From positions 1 to 64,000 of the forward strand of contig CAMYJH010000001.1 of NCBI GenBank assembly GCA_947258715.1: a stretch of DNA of 64,000 nt, in the 5' to 3' direction. The DNA comes from an uncultured Gammaproteobacteria bacterium (lineage in GTDB: Bacteria > Pseudomonadota > Gammaproteobacteria > HK1). The notes under the pieces were generated by a model that worked only from the letters and a program-made list of their open reading frames with translations, had not been told where the DNA came from and did no database searches. Below, one piece after another: positions 27,461 to 36,831 of this stretch; the stretch's first letter is position 1; each line of letters opens with the position of its first letter. The position numbers and the translations under genes were made by a program.

Positions 27461-30028
27461 ATGAGCCCAGCAGGAAGCTCCGAGGTTACAGAAGCTCTTC
27501 TGACCCGCTTCGTTCCGATCAACGGAATCGCGCCCAGGCACCTCAAAGAGCTCAAAAACTACTGCGAAATCATCACTATACGAGACGAACAACCGATCGA
27601 GCTGGGGGTCGAGCGAAGCCAGTACAGCTACTATCTGGTGGAAGGCGAGATTCAAATCTTGAGCGGCAGCCGGGTGGCCGACACTATCTTCGCCCGCACC
27701 GAGAGAGCACGCTTTTCCCTTTCCCAGATGCGAGAGGAGAAACAGAAGCTGCGGGCGGGCAGCCTGGTCAAGCTGCTGCGAGTGGACCGCAGAAAAATCA
27801 GCGCCATGCTGGTTTGGAGCGAATCCGACGGCGACGACAGCGACGCGGGCGCCTCCAGGATTGAATCGAGCATCCTGAATTCGGAAATCCTGTCGCGGGT
27901 TCCTCCTGCCAACGTGCAGAAGATCCGCAGCGTGATGCAAGAAGTCGAGTTTAAATCGGGCGACGTCGTGATCCGGCAAGGGGACCGTGGCGATTACTAC
28001 TACTTCATTCAGGACGGCCGCTGCCTGGTCACTCGCCAGAATGAGGACAGCACCGGTCCAGTCGAGATCGTGGAGCTGCGTTCGGGAGACACCTTCGGCG
28101 AAGAGGCGCTAATTTCCAACGCAAAGCGCAACGCGACCGTGTCGATGATTACCGACGGCGTCCTGATTCGGATTACCAAGGACAAGTTCATCGAGCTCAT
28201 CCACGAACCGCTTGCCAGCGTTCTCGATTTCGCCAGAGCAGTCAAGCAGATCAAAGCGGGCGCGCGATGGCTTGACGTTCGACTGCCGGAAGAGCACGAA
28301 AACGACGGGCTCAAGGCAAGCGTCAACATCCCGCTGGCGGCACTCCGGCGGCGGATTATGGAGCTGGATAAGAAAACGACCTACATCGTTTACTGCAACT
28401 CCGGTCGAAGGAGCGCGGCCGCGGTATTTCTGCTTAACCAGCGGGGCTTCAAGACATACCTGCTCCAAGGCGGCCTTTCAGCGGCCACGGAATCTCTAGC
28501 CGCAACCAGGGTCGGGGTCAGCAAGCCGAACTCGGAAAGAGTCGACCCGGCCGAGCTTCAGGCGGAACTCGCCAAGGTCAACACGGAGCTCGAAGAAGCG
28601 ATAAGACTCAAAGCGCAAGCTGAAGTCACGCGCCGATCGGTAACGCAAAGCACGCTCATTCGGAGCAATATCGCACAAGAGATGCTCAAAAGGAGCCAGA
28701 CCCATGCCAGCGACGCATCGCGGCGCGCAAGCGAGGAATTCGAACGTGCTAAAAAGCAGAAGCGAGAACTCGAGACGAGACTGGTAGAAGCCGAAGCCAA
28801 CGCCGCCGGAGAACGCCAGAAAGCGGAAGCTCTGGTGCAACGACTTCGCCGGGAAGCCGAGAAACGCCTGCGGCTGGAGGACGAGCGGCTACAGCAGGAA
28901 TACAGTGAGGCGGCGCAGAAGATCGAAAACATGCGCAGAGCGAAGGCGGAGACAGAGGCCCGCTTCGAAGAGGAGCGGAAAAGGCTGGAGGCGGAGCTGG
29001 CAGTAGCGCAGGAGGAGATCGCGTCTCAGGCAAGCAGAATCCAGGCCGAGCTTCGAAATGCGCAGGAAGCAGCGGAAAAGCGGGCGGCACAGATAAGAAA
29101 CAATCACGACGCGGAAGAGCAGCGCCTGCGCGAGGAAATGGAAGAGCGCCTGCGCGCCGAGCGCAAAAGGCTCGAATCGGAGTTTGCAGAAACCATCCAG
29201 GCGCAGGAAAAAGCCAAACACGAGCTGGAGAGAGCCGAAGCAGCACGCAAGTTAGCCGAGGAAGAGTCGCAGCGCATCGCCGACGAGCTCAAGGCTGCGC
29301 AGGACAAGCGAAGGGCCCAGGAAGACACGCGGGTAAAGCGGGAGAAGGCCCGGCTCGAACGGGAGGCCAAAAGAGCCAAGTCCAAACTCGAAGCTGCGGA
29401 AAAAGCCAAGCGCGCACTTCAGAAAGCGAGAAACGAATACGACAAGACCATGGCCGTGATTCGCAAGGAGGAAAAGTCACTGGATCACGAAAAAGGCGAA
29501 TCAAAGGCCGAGCGCACCCTGCGCGCCGAGCTGGATGCGTACCGGGGAAAGATGGAGGCGGCGGAAAGTCAGATCCACGACGCCATGCGGGCCAAAGAGT
29601 CCGCCGATCAGGCCAAGGCCGAGGCAGAACAGAAGGTGGTGACACAGCAGGCCGTGGAAGAAGAGATCAGAGTTCAGCTCTACGATGAAATGGAGCAGTG
29701 GCTCAACGAGGAGCGCGAACGCTCGGAGGAAGAATTGTCGCGCACGCAGCAACTCGCGCGCCACCAAATCATGCTGGAGAAGCGTAAAGAAGCTGCGCGG
29801 CAGCGACAAAAGGCCGTGGAGGCCGCGCTCTTGTCGGATGTCGGCGCTCAGCTGGGCCATGGCGACAACGCCGATCAGACGCTGGCGCAGCAGGCCTCGG
29901 CCGAAAAACGCGCCAGCTTGACCCGTTCCGCCCACGAGGACGCCGCTGCGGCCAAAGACAAAGCGAAAAGCGCGCTGGAGGCAGCAAGGGCGAAAATGAA
30001 GTCCTTGTTCAAGCGGGGGGCAGATTAA
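27461..30028 (+). CDS. cNMP-binding / rhodanese / long coiled-coil protein
   Basis: The 855-residue soluble protein has four parts. Residues 10-120 are a degenerate cyclic-nucleotide-binding fold (YYLVEGEIQIL, no phosphate-binding cassette). Residues 140-250 are a second one with GDVVIRQGDRGDYYYFIQDG and a cassette-like FGEEALISNAKRNATV. Residues 265-345 are a rhodanese domain with the active loop CNSGRRS (Cys312). Residues about 365-850 are almost entirely charged coiled coil rich in E, K, R and A. The cNMP-cNMP-rhodanese head is a known gammaproteobacterial arrangement; the nearly 490-residue rod attached to it is unusual. AGGA lies upstream of the ATG. It meets the next gene tail to tail with 24 bases between. 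Confidence 0.85.
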   Translation: MSPAGSSEVTEALLTRFVPINGIAPRHLKELKNYCEIITIRDEQPIELGVERSQYSYYLVEGEIQILSGSRVADTIFARTERARFSLSQMREEKQKLRAGSLVKLLRVDRRKISAMLVWSESDGDDSDAGASRIESSILNSEILSRVPPANVQKIRSVMQEVEFKSGDVVIRQGDRGDYYYFIQDGRCLVTRQNEDSTGPVEIVELRSGDTFGEEALISNAKRNATVSMITDGVLIRITKDKFIELIHEPLASVLDFARAVKQIKAGARWLDVRLPEEHENDGLKASVNIPLAALRRRIMELDKKTTYIVYCNSGRRSAAAVFLLNQRGFKTYLLQGGLSAATESLAATRVGVSKPNSERVDPAELQAELAKVNTELEEAIRLKAQAEVTRRSVTQSTLIRSNIAQEMLKRSQTHASDASRRASEEFERAKKQKRELETRLVEAEANAAGERQKAEALVQRLRREAEKRLRLEDERLQQEYSEAAQKIENMRRAKAETEARFEEERKRLEAELAVAQEEIASQASRIQAELRNAQEAAEKRAAQIRNNHDAEEQRLREEMEERLRAERKRLESEFAETIQAQEKAKHELERAEAARKLAEEESQRIADELKAAQDKRRAQEDTRVKREKARLEREAKRAKSKLEAAEKAKRALQKARNEYDKTMAVIRKEEKSLDHEKGESKAERTLRAELDAYRGKMEAAESQIHDAMRAKESADQAKAEAEQKVVTQQAVEEEIRVQLYDEMEQWLNEERERSEEELSRTQQLARHQIMLEKRKEAARQRQKAVEAALLSDVGAQLGHGDNADQTLAQQASAEKRASLTRSAHEDAAAAKDKAKSALEAARAKMKSLFKRGAD

Positions 30029-30052
30029 GCGCGGGTTGTGCCCCGCGTCGCC

Positions 30053-32362
30053 TCAACCCTCGCCCGCGGCCCGCTCCTGCCTCGACTCCGCATCGTTTAA
30101 TCGGTTGACGTAACCCAGCACGGTATCCATGGTTCCACCGATGTCCTCGTAGAGGATCCCGTGTCGCCTCGACGGAATAATCTTCGCCTCGACCTCTGCT
30201 GCGCTGAGCAGGTCCCGTAGCTTGTCCAGACTTATCGGATCCACGACCGGATCTTTGTCCCCCTGCAGAAGCAAAACCGAGCAACGCACTTCTTTTAACC
30301 TACGGCGAAGCTCATCCCGGAGCAGCCTGAGCTCGTTCAGTCCTCGAATCGGCATGTGGTAATAGTTAATATGCGGATGCTCTGACTGATTGGGTCTGAA
30401 CGGCATGACGCCTTCCACCGGCGAGATCGCGCGCACCAGCCGGTTTGCGCCGTGGACCAGGGGGACGAATCGCATGTTCTTGTTGCCGAAGATGATTGGC
30501 ACTGAAACGGCGGCCACGCCCACCGGCGCATTCGACTCCGCCGCGTGTAACAGCGCCAAGGCGCCGCCGGTTGAGAAACCGACGATACAGAATCGCTCAC
30601 TGAACCCCGCCATTACGCGGCAGCCCTCTCGAAGGGACTCCAGCCAGTCGATGAAGCTTCGCTCCCTCAAGTCCCAGGGGGACGTTCCGTGACCCTTTAG
30701 CCGCACACCGACCACGGGATACCCGGCCTCCACCAGCTTCTCTCCTATCCCCCTTACTTCCGCGGGTGAGGCGAGGAAACCGTGTACCAACACCACCCCA
30801 AGTTTCGACGAGTTCTTGGGCAGCAGCAAAAATGGTTCGGCAGACTCGGTGGCCGTTTCCTGGACGTTAATCGCCAGATACTGGGACGCAGAAAACTCAG
30901 CCTTGTCCCACGCGTGGCTAATCTTCAGGTCGTCAAATCGAAGCGATGCTATTTCTTCCTCCTGGATCTTATTCACCTCCCGCATGGCGTCGCGCAACGC
31001 AAGGTGCGCACCTTTGAGCGGCGCCACCTCGTTGGCATAAACCTCAACCAGGTTCTCCAGTCGGATCGAATCGAAGGTATGCTCCGTGTCGAGCTTTTCC
31101 AGAAACTGGTATTCATCTTTTTCCTCCACGAGCAAACGCATGGAGGTTGCCATTTTTAAGAACTGGTTTAAACCGGCGCATTTTCCGTCGGGAAGACAGG
31201 CGTATATATCAGGGTTGCGAATACTCTCATGCAGGTGCAAAGAAGATTCCCACTGCGCCCGTTTGACGCAAAGATAGAGTAGGAGGTGAAACTTTTGCTT
31301 CGATATCTTACGCACCTTGCTATCAAGCAGTTTGACCATCAGACTCGACGCCAGGTGACTGAGATTCACCGTCACCCCGGCATACATTCGCCGCATATAA
31401 TCGTCCCGTATCCGCTCTGCGTGCCGGCGCATTCCTCTCGCCAACATTCTCGCCGCCCACCATCCCGCATCGTGCTTTAGGGCAAAAATCTCGTCGAGAG
31501 TGCCGAGAGTACTCACCACCCGCGAGATCAGCGCGCGCTGGACGAAGGACCAAGTGTGATCGATGCGAATGGAGTTACCCAGGCGGACATCCATATCGGT
31601 ATCTTTCAGCAGAATGTTTCCCTCGATGAGCAGCTCCTCTGAAAGCCGTCGACTGAGTCCCCTGTTGAGCAGCTCCGCCCCCTTCCTCAACAGATTGTCG
31701 CTTACACGAATGGGATAGAAGGTGATGTTGGCCGGAACGATACGTGTGGGACGTTTGGCGGCGCGGATCAGGTCTTCGGGGCTGTCGAGTCCCGCGTATT
31801 CAGTCCAGGCCTCAATACGACGCATATTTTCGCGTTTGTGCGCATCCTTGACCGCCACCTTCATCGCCTCTACCGCGAGCGCCAGAACCGCGGCACCCGT
31901 GTGGTGCTTGCGCCGCTCCTGTGCGGAGCGTGAATAGACGCTGTAGTCACCGTATTCGTTCACCACCCGCCGGTCCTTTACCATGCCTCCTTCGGGAAAA
32001 ATGATGACTTTGCGACCGCGGAAGATTTCGCGGCTCAGGAAAGCGAAGAGACCCGGGTGTTCGTTGGAAACAGCGCCAACGCTGCGAAGATAATTTGAAA
32101 ATGGATCGTCTTCGACAAAAAGTTCGCCGGCGGCGATGGAGCGGCAAAATTCCCCGGTCCTCTTGTAGATCAAATACTGTGGGATGAATGTCTCGAATCG
32201 CGCGAAGTGATTGAAAACGAAAATTTCGCTTTCTTCGATCTGTCCTTCGTCGTGGTGAAAGTTTACTTTCACCTTGAGAATTTTCCGCAGCAGGTCAAAG
32301 ATCCTGCTGGTCCACTCATAGGCTGAAGAACTGATTTCGTGTTGTGCTTGTTCGGGATTCAT
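30053..32362 (-). CDS. PlsC-type acyltransferase fused to carboxylesterase-like hydrolase
   Basis: The 769-residue product has an N-terminal acyltransferase with the motif NHFARFE (H52, E57, an HX4E in place of HX4D) and FPEGG (122-126). A middle region of about 350 residues has no clear family. The C-terminal alpha/beta hydrolase (about 520-755) resembles monoglyceride or Est30-type esterases: VHGFLASPAEV, RLKGHGTSPWDL, nucleophile GFSTGG (Ser597), acid GDKDP (Asp704) and SRRHG (His734). No signal peptide or clear membrane span is seen. An acyltransferase and an esterase in one chain suggests remodelling of a glycerolipid or wax-like ester; this is inference. Confidence 0.85.
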   Translation of the reverse strand: MNPEQAQHEISSSAYEWTSRIFDLLRKILKVKVNFHHDEGQIEESEIFVFNHFARFETFIPQYLIYKRTGEFCRSIAAGELFVEDDPFSNYLRSVGAVSNEHPGLFAFLSREIFRGRKVIIFPEGGMVKDRRVVNEYGDYSVYSRSAQERRKHHTGAAVLALAVEAMKVAVKDAHKRENMRRIEAWTEYAGLDSPEDLIRAAKRPTRIVPANITFYPIRVSDNLLRKGAELLNRGLSRRLSEELLIEGNILLKDTDMDVRLGNSIRIDHTWSFVQRALISRVVSTLGTLDEIFALKHDAGWWAARMLARGMRRHAERIRDDYMRRMYAGVTVNLSHLASSLMVKLLDSKVRKISKQKFHLLLYLCVKRAQWESSLHLHESIRNPDIYACLPDGKCAGLNQFLKMATSMRLLVEEKDEYQFLEKLDTEHTFDSIRLENLVEVYANEVAPLKGAHLALRDAMREVNKIQEEEIASLRFDDLKISHAWDKAEFSASQYLAINVQETATESAEPFLLLPKNSSKLGVVLVHGFLASPAEVRGIGEKLVEAGYPVVGVRLKGHGTSPWDLRERSFIDWLESLREGCRVMAGFSERFCIVGFSTGGALALLHAAESNAPVGVAAVSVPIIFGNKNMRFVPLVHGANRLVRAISPVEGVMPFRPNQSEHPHINYYHMPIRGLNELRLLRDELRRRLKEVRCSVLLLQGDKDPVVDPISLDKLRDLLSAAEVEAKIIPSRRHGILYEDIGGTMDTVLGYVNRLNDAESRQERAAGEG

Positions 32363-32440
32363 GGCTGCGTGTTTAAAGTATACGCACTCGGCATCGACCG
32401 CCGTGATAGATTCCCGAAAATTGACGCATCGAATGCCGAC

Positions 32441-33850
32441 TCATAACTCACGCGGGTTCCTGGCATCCCACGGACCGGTGATTGCGAACGTAAGGCCTAA
32501 GAACTGCAGACTGACGAACAGCGTAGTACCGTTCGGTGCAAACGTGGCGCCGGCGAATTCTGAGTTCGCCCGCGGGTTTGCCGCCAGGATGTAAATCGCG
32601 CCTTTTCGGGTGATTCCGATGAGACGCTGCACCCTGGTGCTGTCCTCGCCGACGATTAGATCGCCGGTCGGTGCGACGCAGATACTGTCGCCGTGGTTGA
32701 GCAACCGATTGTCGTTGGGCTCGACGCTGAGCTCCAGGATGCCGGCTTGGTCCGTTTCCCGCTCGGTGCCCTCGTAGGGACTCGGCCGGTAGCGCCAGAG
32801 CTGCCCGCGCTTGTTGCGACCGCCAGCCGTACATACCAGCCAAATGGACGCGGATTTGTCCCCCGCGCGCTGCTCCACGGTGATGCCTTCGCCTCGGGGA
32901 AACGCGGCCGCGCCGCGTTCTCGACCCTGGTAGCGCAGCCCGTCGTCGGCTGCCTCCACCGATTCCAGTCTCACCCAGGACACCGGCATGGGGACGCCCA
33001 AGGGGGTCTGAGGCCCGAAGCCCCAGTTGCCGGTGAAAAGATGAGGCTGCCCCTTGATCGCCAGCGCCTCGAGTTGACCGCCTTTTGCCAGCTCGCCGCG
33101 GGATTGGGGCAGGAAGCGATAAAAGAGCCCGTCGGGGCGGTCCTCGCTTTGGTAAATCACGCCTGAATTCGGATCCACGCCCACAGCCTCATGATTGAAA
33201 CGCCCCATGGCGGTCAATGGCACGGCCTTTGACAGATTTTCAGACCCCGAGGGAACCTCAAAGTTGAAGCCGTGGTCCTTCTCCGCCCCGTATTCGCCGC
33301 GGCGTATGACCGTTTCTTCGCACGAGATCCAGCTCCCCCAGGGGGTGGCGCCGCCGCCGCAGTTGCGCAACGTGCCGGCGAGGCTCAGGAACTTGCGCTC
33401 CACCCTCCCCCTACCAGTGTCGTAGACCAGGGTAGTGACGCCCCCTCGGCCCACGGCGCGGTCATACATCCGGGCCTGCACGCCGGCGTCCGGCCCTTCC
33501 GGCAGACGCACGAAAGCGGTATCCACAGAGTGGGGAATAAGCTCGTGGTTCCTCAGAAGCCGCACGCGACCGGCCGTTCCTGGGAACGCATGCATCCCGT
33601 CCGGCAGCCCAGGCACCCGCAGCCCGTCGTCCATGGGGTCACCGGTGCGGGAAATGATGCGATACTCAAAGCCCGGCGGAAGGTCGAGGATACCGCGGGG
33701 GTCGCGTTTCAGGCGGCCGTAACCAAGCGCTCGCGGCGGATCACGCCTGGCGGCGGGGCCACGAGCCTCGCCTCGAAGCGGCTGCGCCGCGAACAGCGCC
33801 GCAGCTACTCCTTGCAGCAGAGTCCGTCGCGTAAATCCGGCAGGCCCCAT
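32441..33850 (-). CDS. PhoX-like phosphatase (DUF839), Tat-exported
   Basis: The 469-residue product begins GPAGFTRRTLLQGVAAALF, a twin-arginine signal with TRRTLLQG, so it should be exported folded. The mature part matches PhoX/DUF839 proteins: ILDLPPGFEYRIISRTG, RLLRNHEL, GTLRNCGGGATPWGSWISCEE, GRFNHEAVGVDP, IYQSEDRPDGLFYRF, and NHGDSICVAPTGDLIVGED. PhoX enzymes are calcium/iron-dependent alkaline phosphatases; which subgroup this falls in cannot be told. ATG at 33850 follows TTG at 33853. It may share a transcript with the two genes upstream of it on the same strand. Confidence 0.88.
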   Translation of the reverse strand: MGPAGFTRRTLLQGVAAALFAAQPLRGEARGPAARRDPPRALGYGRLKRDPRGILDLPPGFEYRIISRTGDPMDDGLRVPGLPDGMHAFPGTAGRVRLLRNHELIPHSVDTAFVRLPEGPDAGVQARMYDRAVGRGGVTTLVYDTGRGRVERKFLSLAGTLRNCGGGATPWGSWISCEETVIRRGEYGAEKDHGFNFEVPSGSENLSKAVPLTAMGRFNHEAVGVDPNSGVIYQSEDRPDGLFYRFLPQSRGELAKGGQLEALAIKGQPHLFTGNWGFGPQTPLGVPMPVSWVRLESVEAADDGLRYQGRERGAAAFPRGEGITVEQRAGDKSASIWLVCTAGGRNKRGQLWRYRPSPYEGTERETDQAGILELSVEPNDNRLLNHGDSICVAPTGDLIVGEDSTRVQRLIGITRKGAIYILAANPRANSEFAGATFAPNGTTLFVSLQFLGLTFAITGPWDARNPREL

Positions 33851-33913
33851 CAAACGTCTCCGCGGACCCTGCGGTGAGGCCCAACCATCCTTGGGCTGAA
33901 CTCATTCACGGAT

Positions 33914-34729
33914 TCAGGCTACGCGGATATGCCAGGGCTCGAAGCGCACTCCAAAAAGGTTTCGCTGCGGATAGCGCATTTCGACGAACCCCAGGTCTAC
34001 CAGACGACGGTAGACGTCGGTCCGCGCAAAGGCGTCGGTGAAATTCGCCCCGCCTAAGCCCCGTTTGCCTACGTCGAAATCGCCGATGGCGTGGAACGAG
34101 TATCCGGGAGGGGCCAGGGAGCGCGAGGCGAGCGAGAGGTTGCCCTCGGCGCGCTCCGCCTTGCGCATGAACAGGTAGAGCTGCTTGACGATACTGCGCA
34201 CGCCGGAAGTGAGCACGAGATCCGGCCCGACTGCGCGTTTAATGCGCTCGTAACGTTCAAGCGCCCGTCCACTGAATATCCGCTGACCGGTACCACGCAC
34301 GCGGGCGGTGATTTTGCGATCGACGTTGTCGGTCAGGTTCCTGAGCACTTTGGTACCGTAGAAACCGTATGTTGACGCATCGACATAAAAGAGCTTCTCC
34401 AAAAAGGCGAGTTCCGCCCGGGTAAATCGCTCCACTGAGGTATAGGACCTCGCTACCTTGAGCATATCGTCGAAGTTGAGAAGATTGAAATTACCGTAAC
34501 CAACAAGCTTCTGGACGCGCTTAATTCTGCGTAGCGTCATGCGCAACAACTGAAAGTCTTCCTTGCGTGCCATCACGTCCATGGGATGCGGGTCGTCGAA
34601 GCTCGACATCTTGCGGAAATAACGTTCGCTCGGCTGCACCAGCGCCGAAGCTGGCTCCGGCACGAGCGACGTCGCCAGCGCTCCCGAGACAGTCATCAAT
34701 CCGGACCTTAAAAAGCTTCTTCTTTTCAT
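33914..34729 (-). CDS. VanY-family D-Ala-D-Ala carboxypeptidase-like protein, Tat signal
   Basis: With ATG at 34729 the 271-residue product starts MKRRSFLRSGLMTVSGALA, a twin-arginine signal. The C-terminal part (about 155-271) fits peptidase family M15/VanY: LTSGVRSIVKQLYLF, PPGYSFHAIGDFDVG with the His and Asp metal ligands, and the last ligand in RFEPWHIRVA. The N-terminal half is specific and unassigned. It probably trims cell-wall peptides in the periplasm. The longer frame to 34759 would overlap the preceding gene's end and is less likely. Confidence 0.82.
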   Translation of the reverse strand: MKRRSFLRSGLMTVSGALATSLVPEPASALVQPSERYFRKMSSFDDPHPMDVMARKEDFQLLRMTLRRIKRVQKLVGYGNFNLLNFDDMLKVARSYTSVERFTRAELAFLEKLFYVDASTYGFYGTKVLRNLTDNVDRKITARVRGTGQRIFSGRALERYERIKRAVGPDLVLTSGVRSIVKQLYLFMRKAERAEGNLSLASRSLAPPGYSFHAIGDFDVGKRGLGGANFTDAFARTDVYRRLVDLGFVEMRYPQRNLFGVRFEPWHIRVA

Positions 34730-34742
34730 CACCGATTTGACC

Positions 34743-35417
34743 CTACCTGCCGACCCCAAGCTTCAACGCGAGCGTCAATCCGTCACCGATAGGGACCAGG
34801 CTAAGTCTGACCCTCGAATCATTTCGCAAGGCCTCGTTGAACGCGCGTACAGCTTTAGTGTCGTTCGACTGATCGGCTGAATCAATGACACGACCGGACC
34901 AGAGGGTGTTATCCACCGCAATCAGTCCGCCCGGGCGAAGCAATTCGAGGCAACAGTCGAAATATGTCGCGTAGTTTTCCTTGTCCGCATCGATGAAGGC
35001 AAAATCAAACTGCCCTTCTTTTCCATTCTTGATGAGCGAGGCCAAATATTCGGCCGCCGGCGCCAATTTCAGGTCGATTTTTCCGTCGACACCCGCCTTT
35101 TTCCAATATCGGCGGGCAATCGAAGTCCACTCTTCGCTGACGTCGCAAGCGATGATGCGCCCGTCGTGGGGCAGCGCCTCTGCTACGCAGAGCGCGCTGT
35201 ATCCGGTGAATACCCCCACCTCGAGCGTATTGCGGGCACCCATCAGCGACACCAGGAGCGCCATGAATTGACCCTGTTCAGGCGCAATCTGCATCCGCGC
35301 CATCTCCAGCTTGGCCGTCTCTTCACGCAGGCGCCGCTGGATCGGCGTTTCGCGCACGGAAACGTCGACCATATACCGGTACAGATCGTCATCCAGCGCC
35401 AGGGTGCGGGTCGACAT
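34743..35417 (-). CDS. Class I SAM-dependent O-methyltransferase
   Basis: The 224-residue product belongs to the caffeoyl-CoA/catechol O-methyltransferase family: ETAKLEMARMQIAPEQGQF, the SAM loop LEVGVFTGYSALCVAEALP, acidic residue in IIACDVSEEW, FDFAFIDADKENYATYF with the metal-binding Asp, and the basic/metal motif GGLIAVDNTLWSGRV. Substrate is unknown; bacterial members act on catechols and some natural products. ATG at 35417 is chosen because the extra 20 residues of the longer frame fall in promoter-like AT-rich DNA. It is divergent from argG. Confidence 0.92.
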   Translation of the reverse strand: MSTRTLALDDDLYRYMVDVSVRETPIQRRLREETAKLEMARMQIAPEQGQFMALLVSLMGARNTLEVGVFTGYSALCVAEALPHDGRIIACDVSEEWTSIARRYWKKAGVDGKIDLKLAPAAEYLASLIKNGKEGQFDFAFIDADKENYATYFDCCLELLRPGGLIAVDNTLWSGRVIDSADQSNDTKAVRAFNEALRNDSRVRLSLVPIGDGLTLALKLGVGR

Positions 35418-35574
35418 GCAAAAGTTCACGTCTCGTATGTGGTATAGGAATATTAGTTCGAATTTCCACGCGCGCATCCCGGCGGCCTTCGATAACGACG
35501 AAACGGCGGCTTAGCCCGGCTCGCGCTCGACGTCGGACTTACTAAATACGATACAGCCTGTTTTTCGGTATCAT

Positions 35575-35601
35575 CCCGCTCTTTCGCAAAAAGAGTTCGG
35601 G
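35575..35601 (+). promoter_or_regulatory. Hairpin overlapping the argG ribosome site
   Basis: CCCG-CTCTTT (35575-35584) can pair with AAAGAG-TT-CGGG (35590-35601) around a CGCAA loop, a 10-bp stem with a 2-base bulge. The 3' strand contains part of the GGGAG ribosome site (35599-35603) of argG. A -10-like TATCAT lies at 35569-35574. If transcription starts further upstream, the stem could limit argG translation. No ArgR box was recognised. Confidence 0.4.
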
Positions 35602-35607
35602 AGCCTC

Positions 35608-36831
35608 ATGTCTGCAATAAACAAGGTGGTGCTTGCCTACTCCGGTGGCCTCGACACATCCATCATTCTCAAATGGCTCAAGGACAGCTATGGCTGCGAG
35701 GTGGTGACGTTCACCGCCGACATCGGCCAGGGCGAGGAGGTGGAGCCGGCCCGGCGCAAGGCGGAAAAAATGGGGGTGAAGGAGATATACGTCGAGGATC
35801 TCAAGGAAGAGTTCGCCCGCGACTTCGTCTTTCCCATGTTCCGCGCCAACACCATCTACGAGGGTGAGTACCTGCTGGGTACGGCAATCGCTCGCCCGCT
35901 CATCGCCAAGCGCCTGGTGGAAATCGCTGCCGAGACTGGGGCCGATGCCGTGGCCCACGGGGCCACCGGGAAGGGCAACGACCAGGTTCGCTTCGAGCTG
36001 GGCGCCTACGCGCTCAACCCCGACATTCGGATCATCGCCCCCTGGCGTGAATGGGACCTCGACTCCCGGGAAAAGCTGCTCGCTTTTGCCGACGAGCACG
36101 GCATCCCCATCGAGCGCAAGAAGGGTAACGAGTCGCCCTATTCCCAGGATGCCAATCTGCTGCACATATCCTATGAGGGCAACGAGCTTGAGGATCCCTG
36201 GACCGAGCCGGCGGAGGGAATGTGGCTGTGGACGCTTTCCCCCGAGAGCGCGCCGGACCAGCCGCGCTACCTGGTGCTCGACTACGAAAAGGGCGACATA
36301 GTCGCCGTGGACGGCAAGCGGATGAAGCCGGGCGAAGTCATGACCACGCTCAACCGCATCGGCGGTGAGCACGGCATTGGACGCGTCGACCTGGTCGAGA
36401 ATCGCTACGTCGGGATGAAGAACCGCGGATGTTACGAAACACCAGGCGGCACCATTATGCTCAAAGCACACCGAGCAATCGAGTCGATTACGCTGGATCG
36501 AGAAGCCGCGCACCTCAAGGATGAACTGATGCCCCGATACGCATCGCTCATCTATAACGGATATTGGTGGTCTCCAGAGCGACGTATGGTGCAGACCCTG
36601 ATCGACGCCAGTCAGGAGACGGTGAACGGAACCGTGCGTCTCAAGCTCTACAAGGGAAACGTAATTGTCGTCGGCAGAAAGTCGGAAACAGATGATTTAT
36701 TCGATGCAGACGTGGTCACATTCGGCGACGATCGCGGTGCCTACGATCAGAAAGACGCAACTGGGTTCATCCGGCTCAATTCTCTCAGAATGCGGATCGC
36801 CGCGAAGAAGCGAAAACGAAAGAAGTCCTGA
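35608..36831 (+). CDS. argG: Argininosuccinate synthase
   Basis: It joins citrulline and aspartate using ATP in arginine synthesis. The 407-residue product has the P-loop [45 protein letters not shown], the citrulline-binding [14 protein letters not shown], and [14 protein letters not shown]. It is the standard bacterial length. GGGAG lies 4 bases before the ATG. It is followed by a gene-free stretch of about 410 bases (36832-37245) that contains the promoter of the choline operon and nothing else I can identify. Confidence 0.97.
   Translation: MSAINKVVLAYSGGLDTSIILKWLKDSYGCEVVTFTADIGQGEEVEPARRKAEKMGVKEIYVEDLKEEFARDFVFPMFRANTIYEGEYLLGTAIARPLIAKRLVEIAAETGADAVAHGATGKGNDQVRFELGAYALNPDIRIIAPWREWDLDSREKLLAFADEHGIPIERKKGNESPYSQDANLLHISYEGNELEDPWTEPAEGMWLWTLSPESAPDQPRYLVLDYEKGDIVAVDGKRMKPGEVMTTLNRIGGEHGIGRVDLVENRYVGMKNRGCYETPGGTIMLKAHRAIESITLDREAAHLKDELMPRYASLIYNGYWWSPERRMVQTLIDASQETVNGTVRLKLYKGNVIVVGRKSETDDLFDADVVTFGDDRGAYDQKDATGFIRLNSLRMRIAAKKRKRKKS

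Noticed and set aside
28749..29645. Several minus-strand frames opposite the coiled coil
   Set aside because: They arise from the repetitive GAG/AAG/GCG codon pattern of the rod and are antisense shadows.
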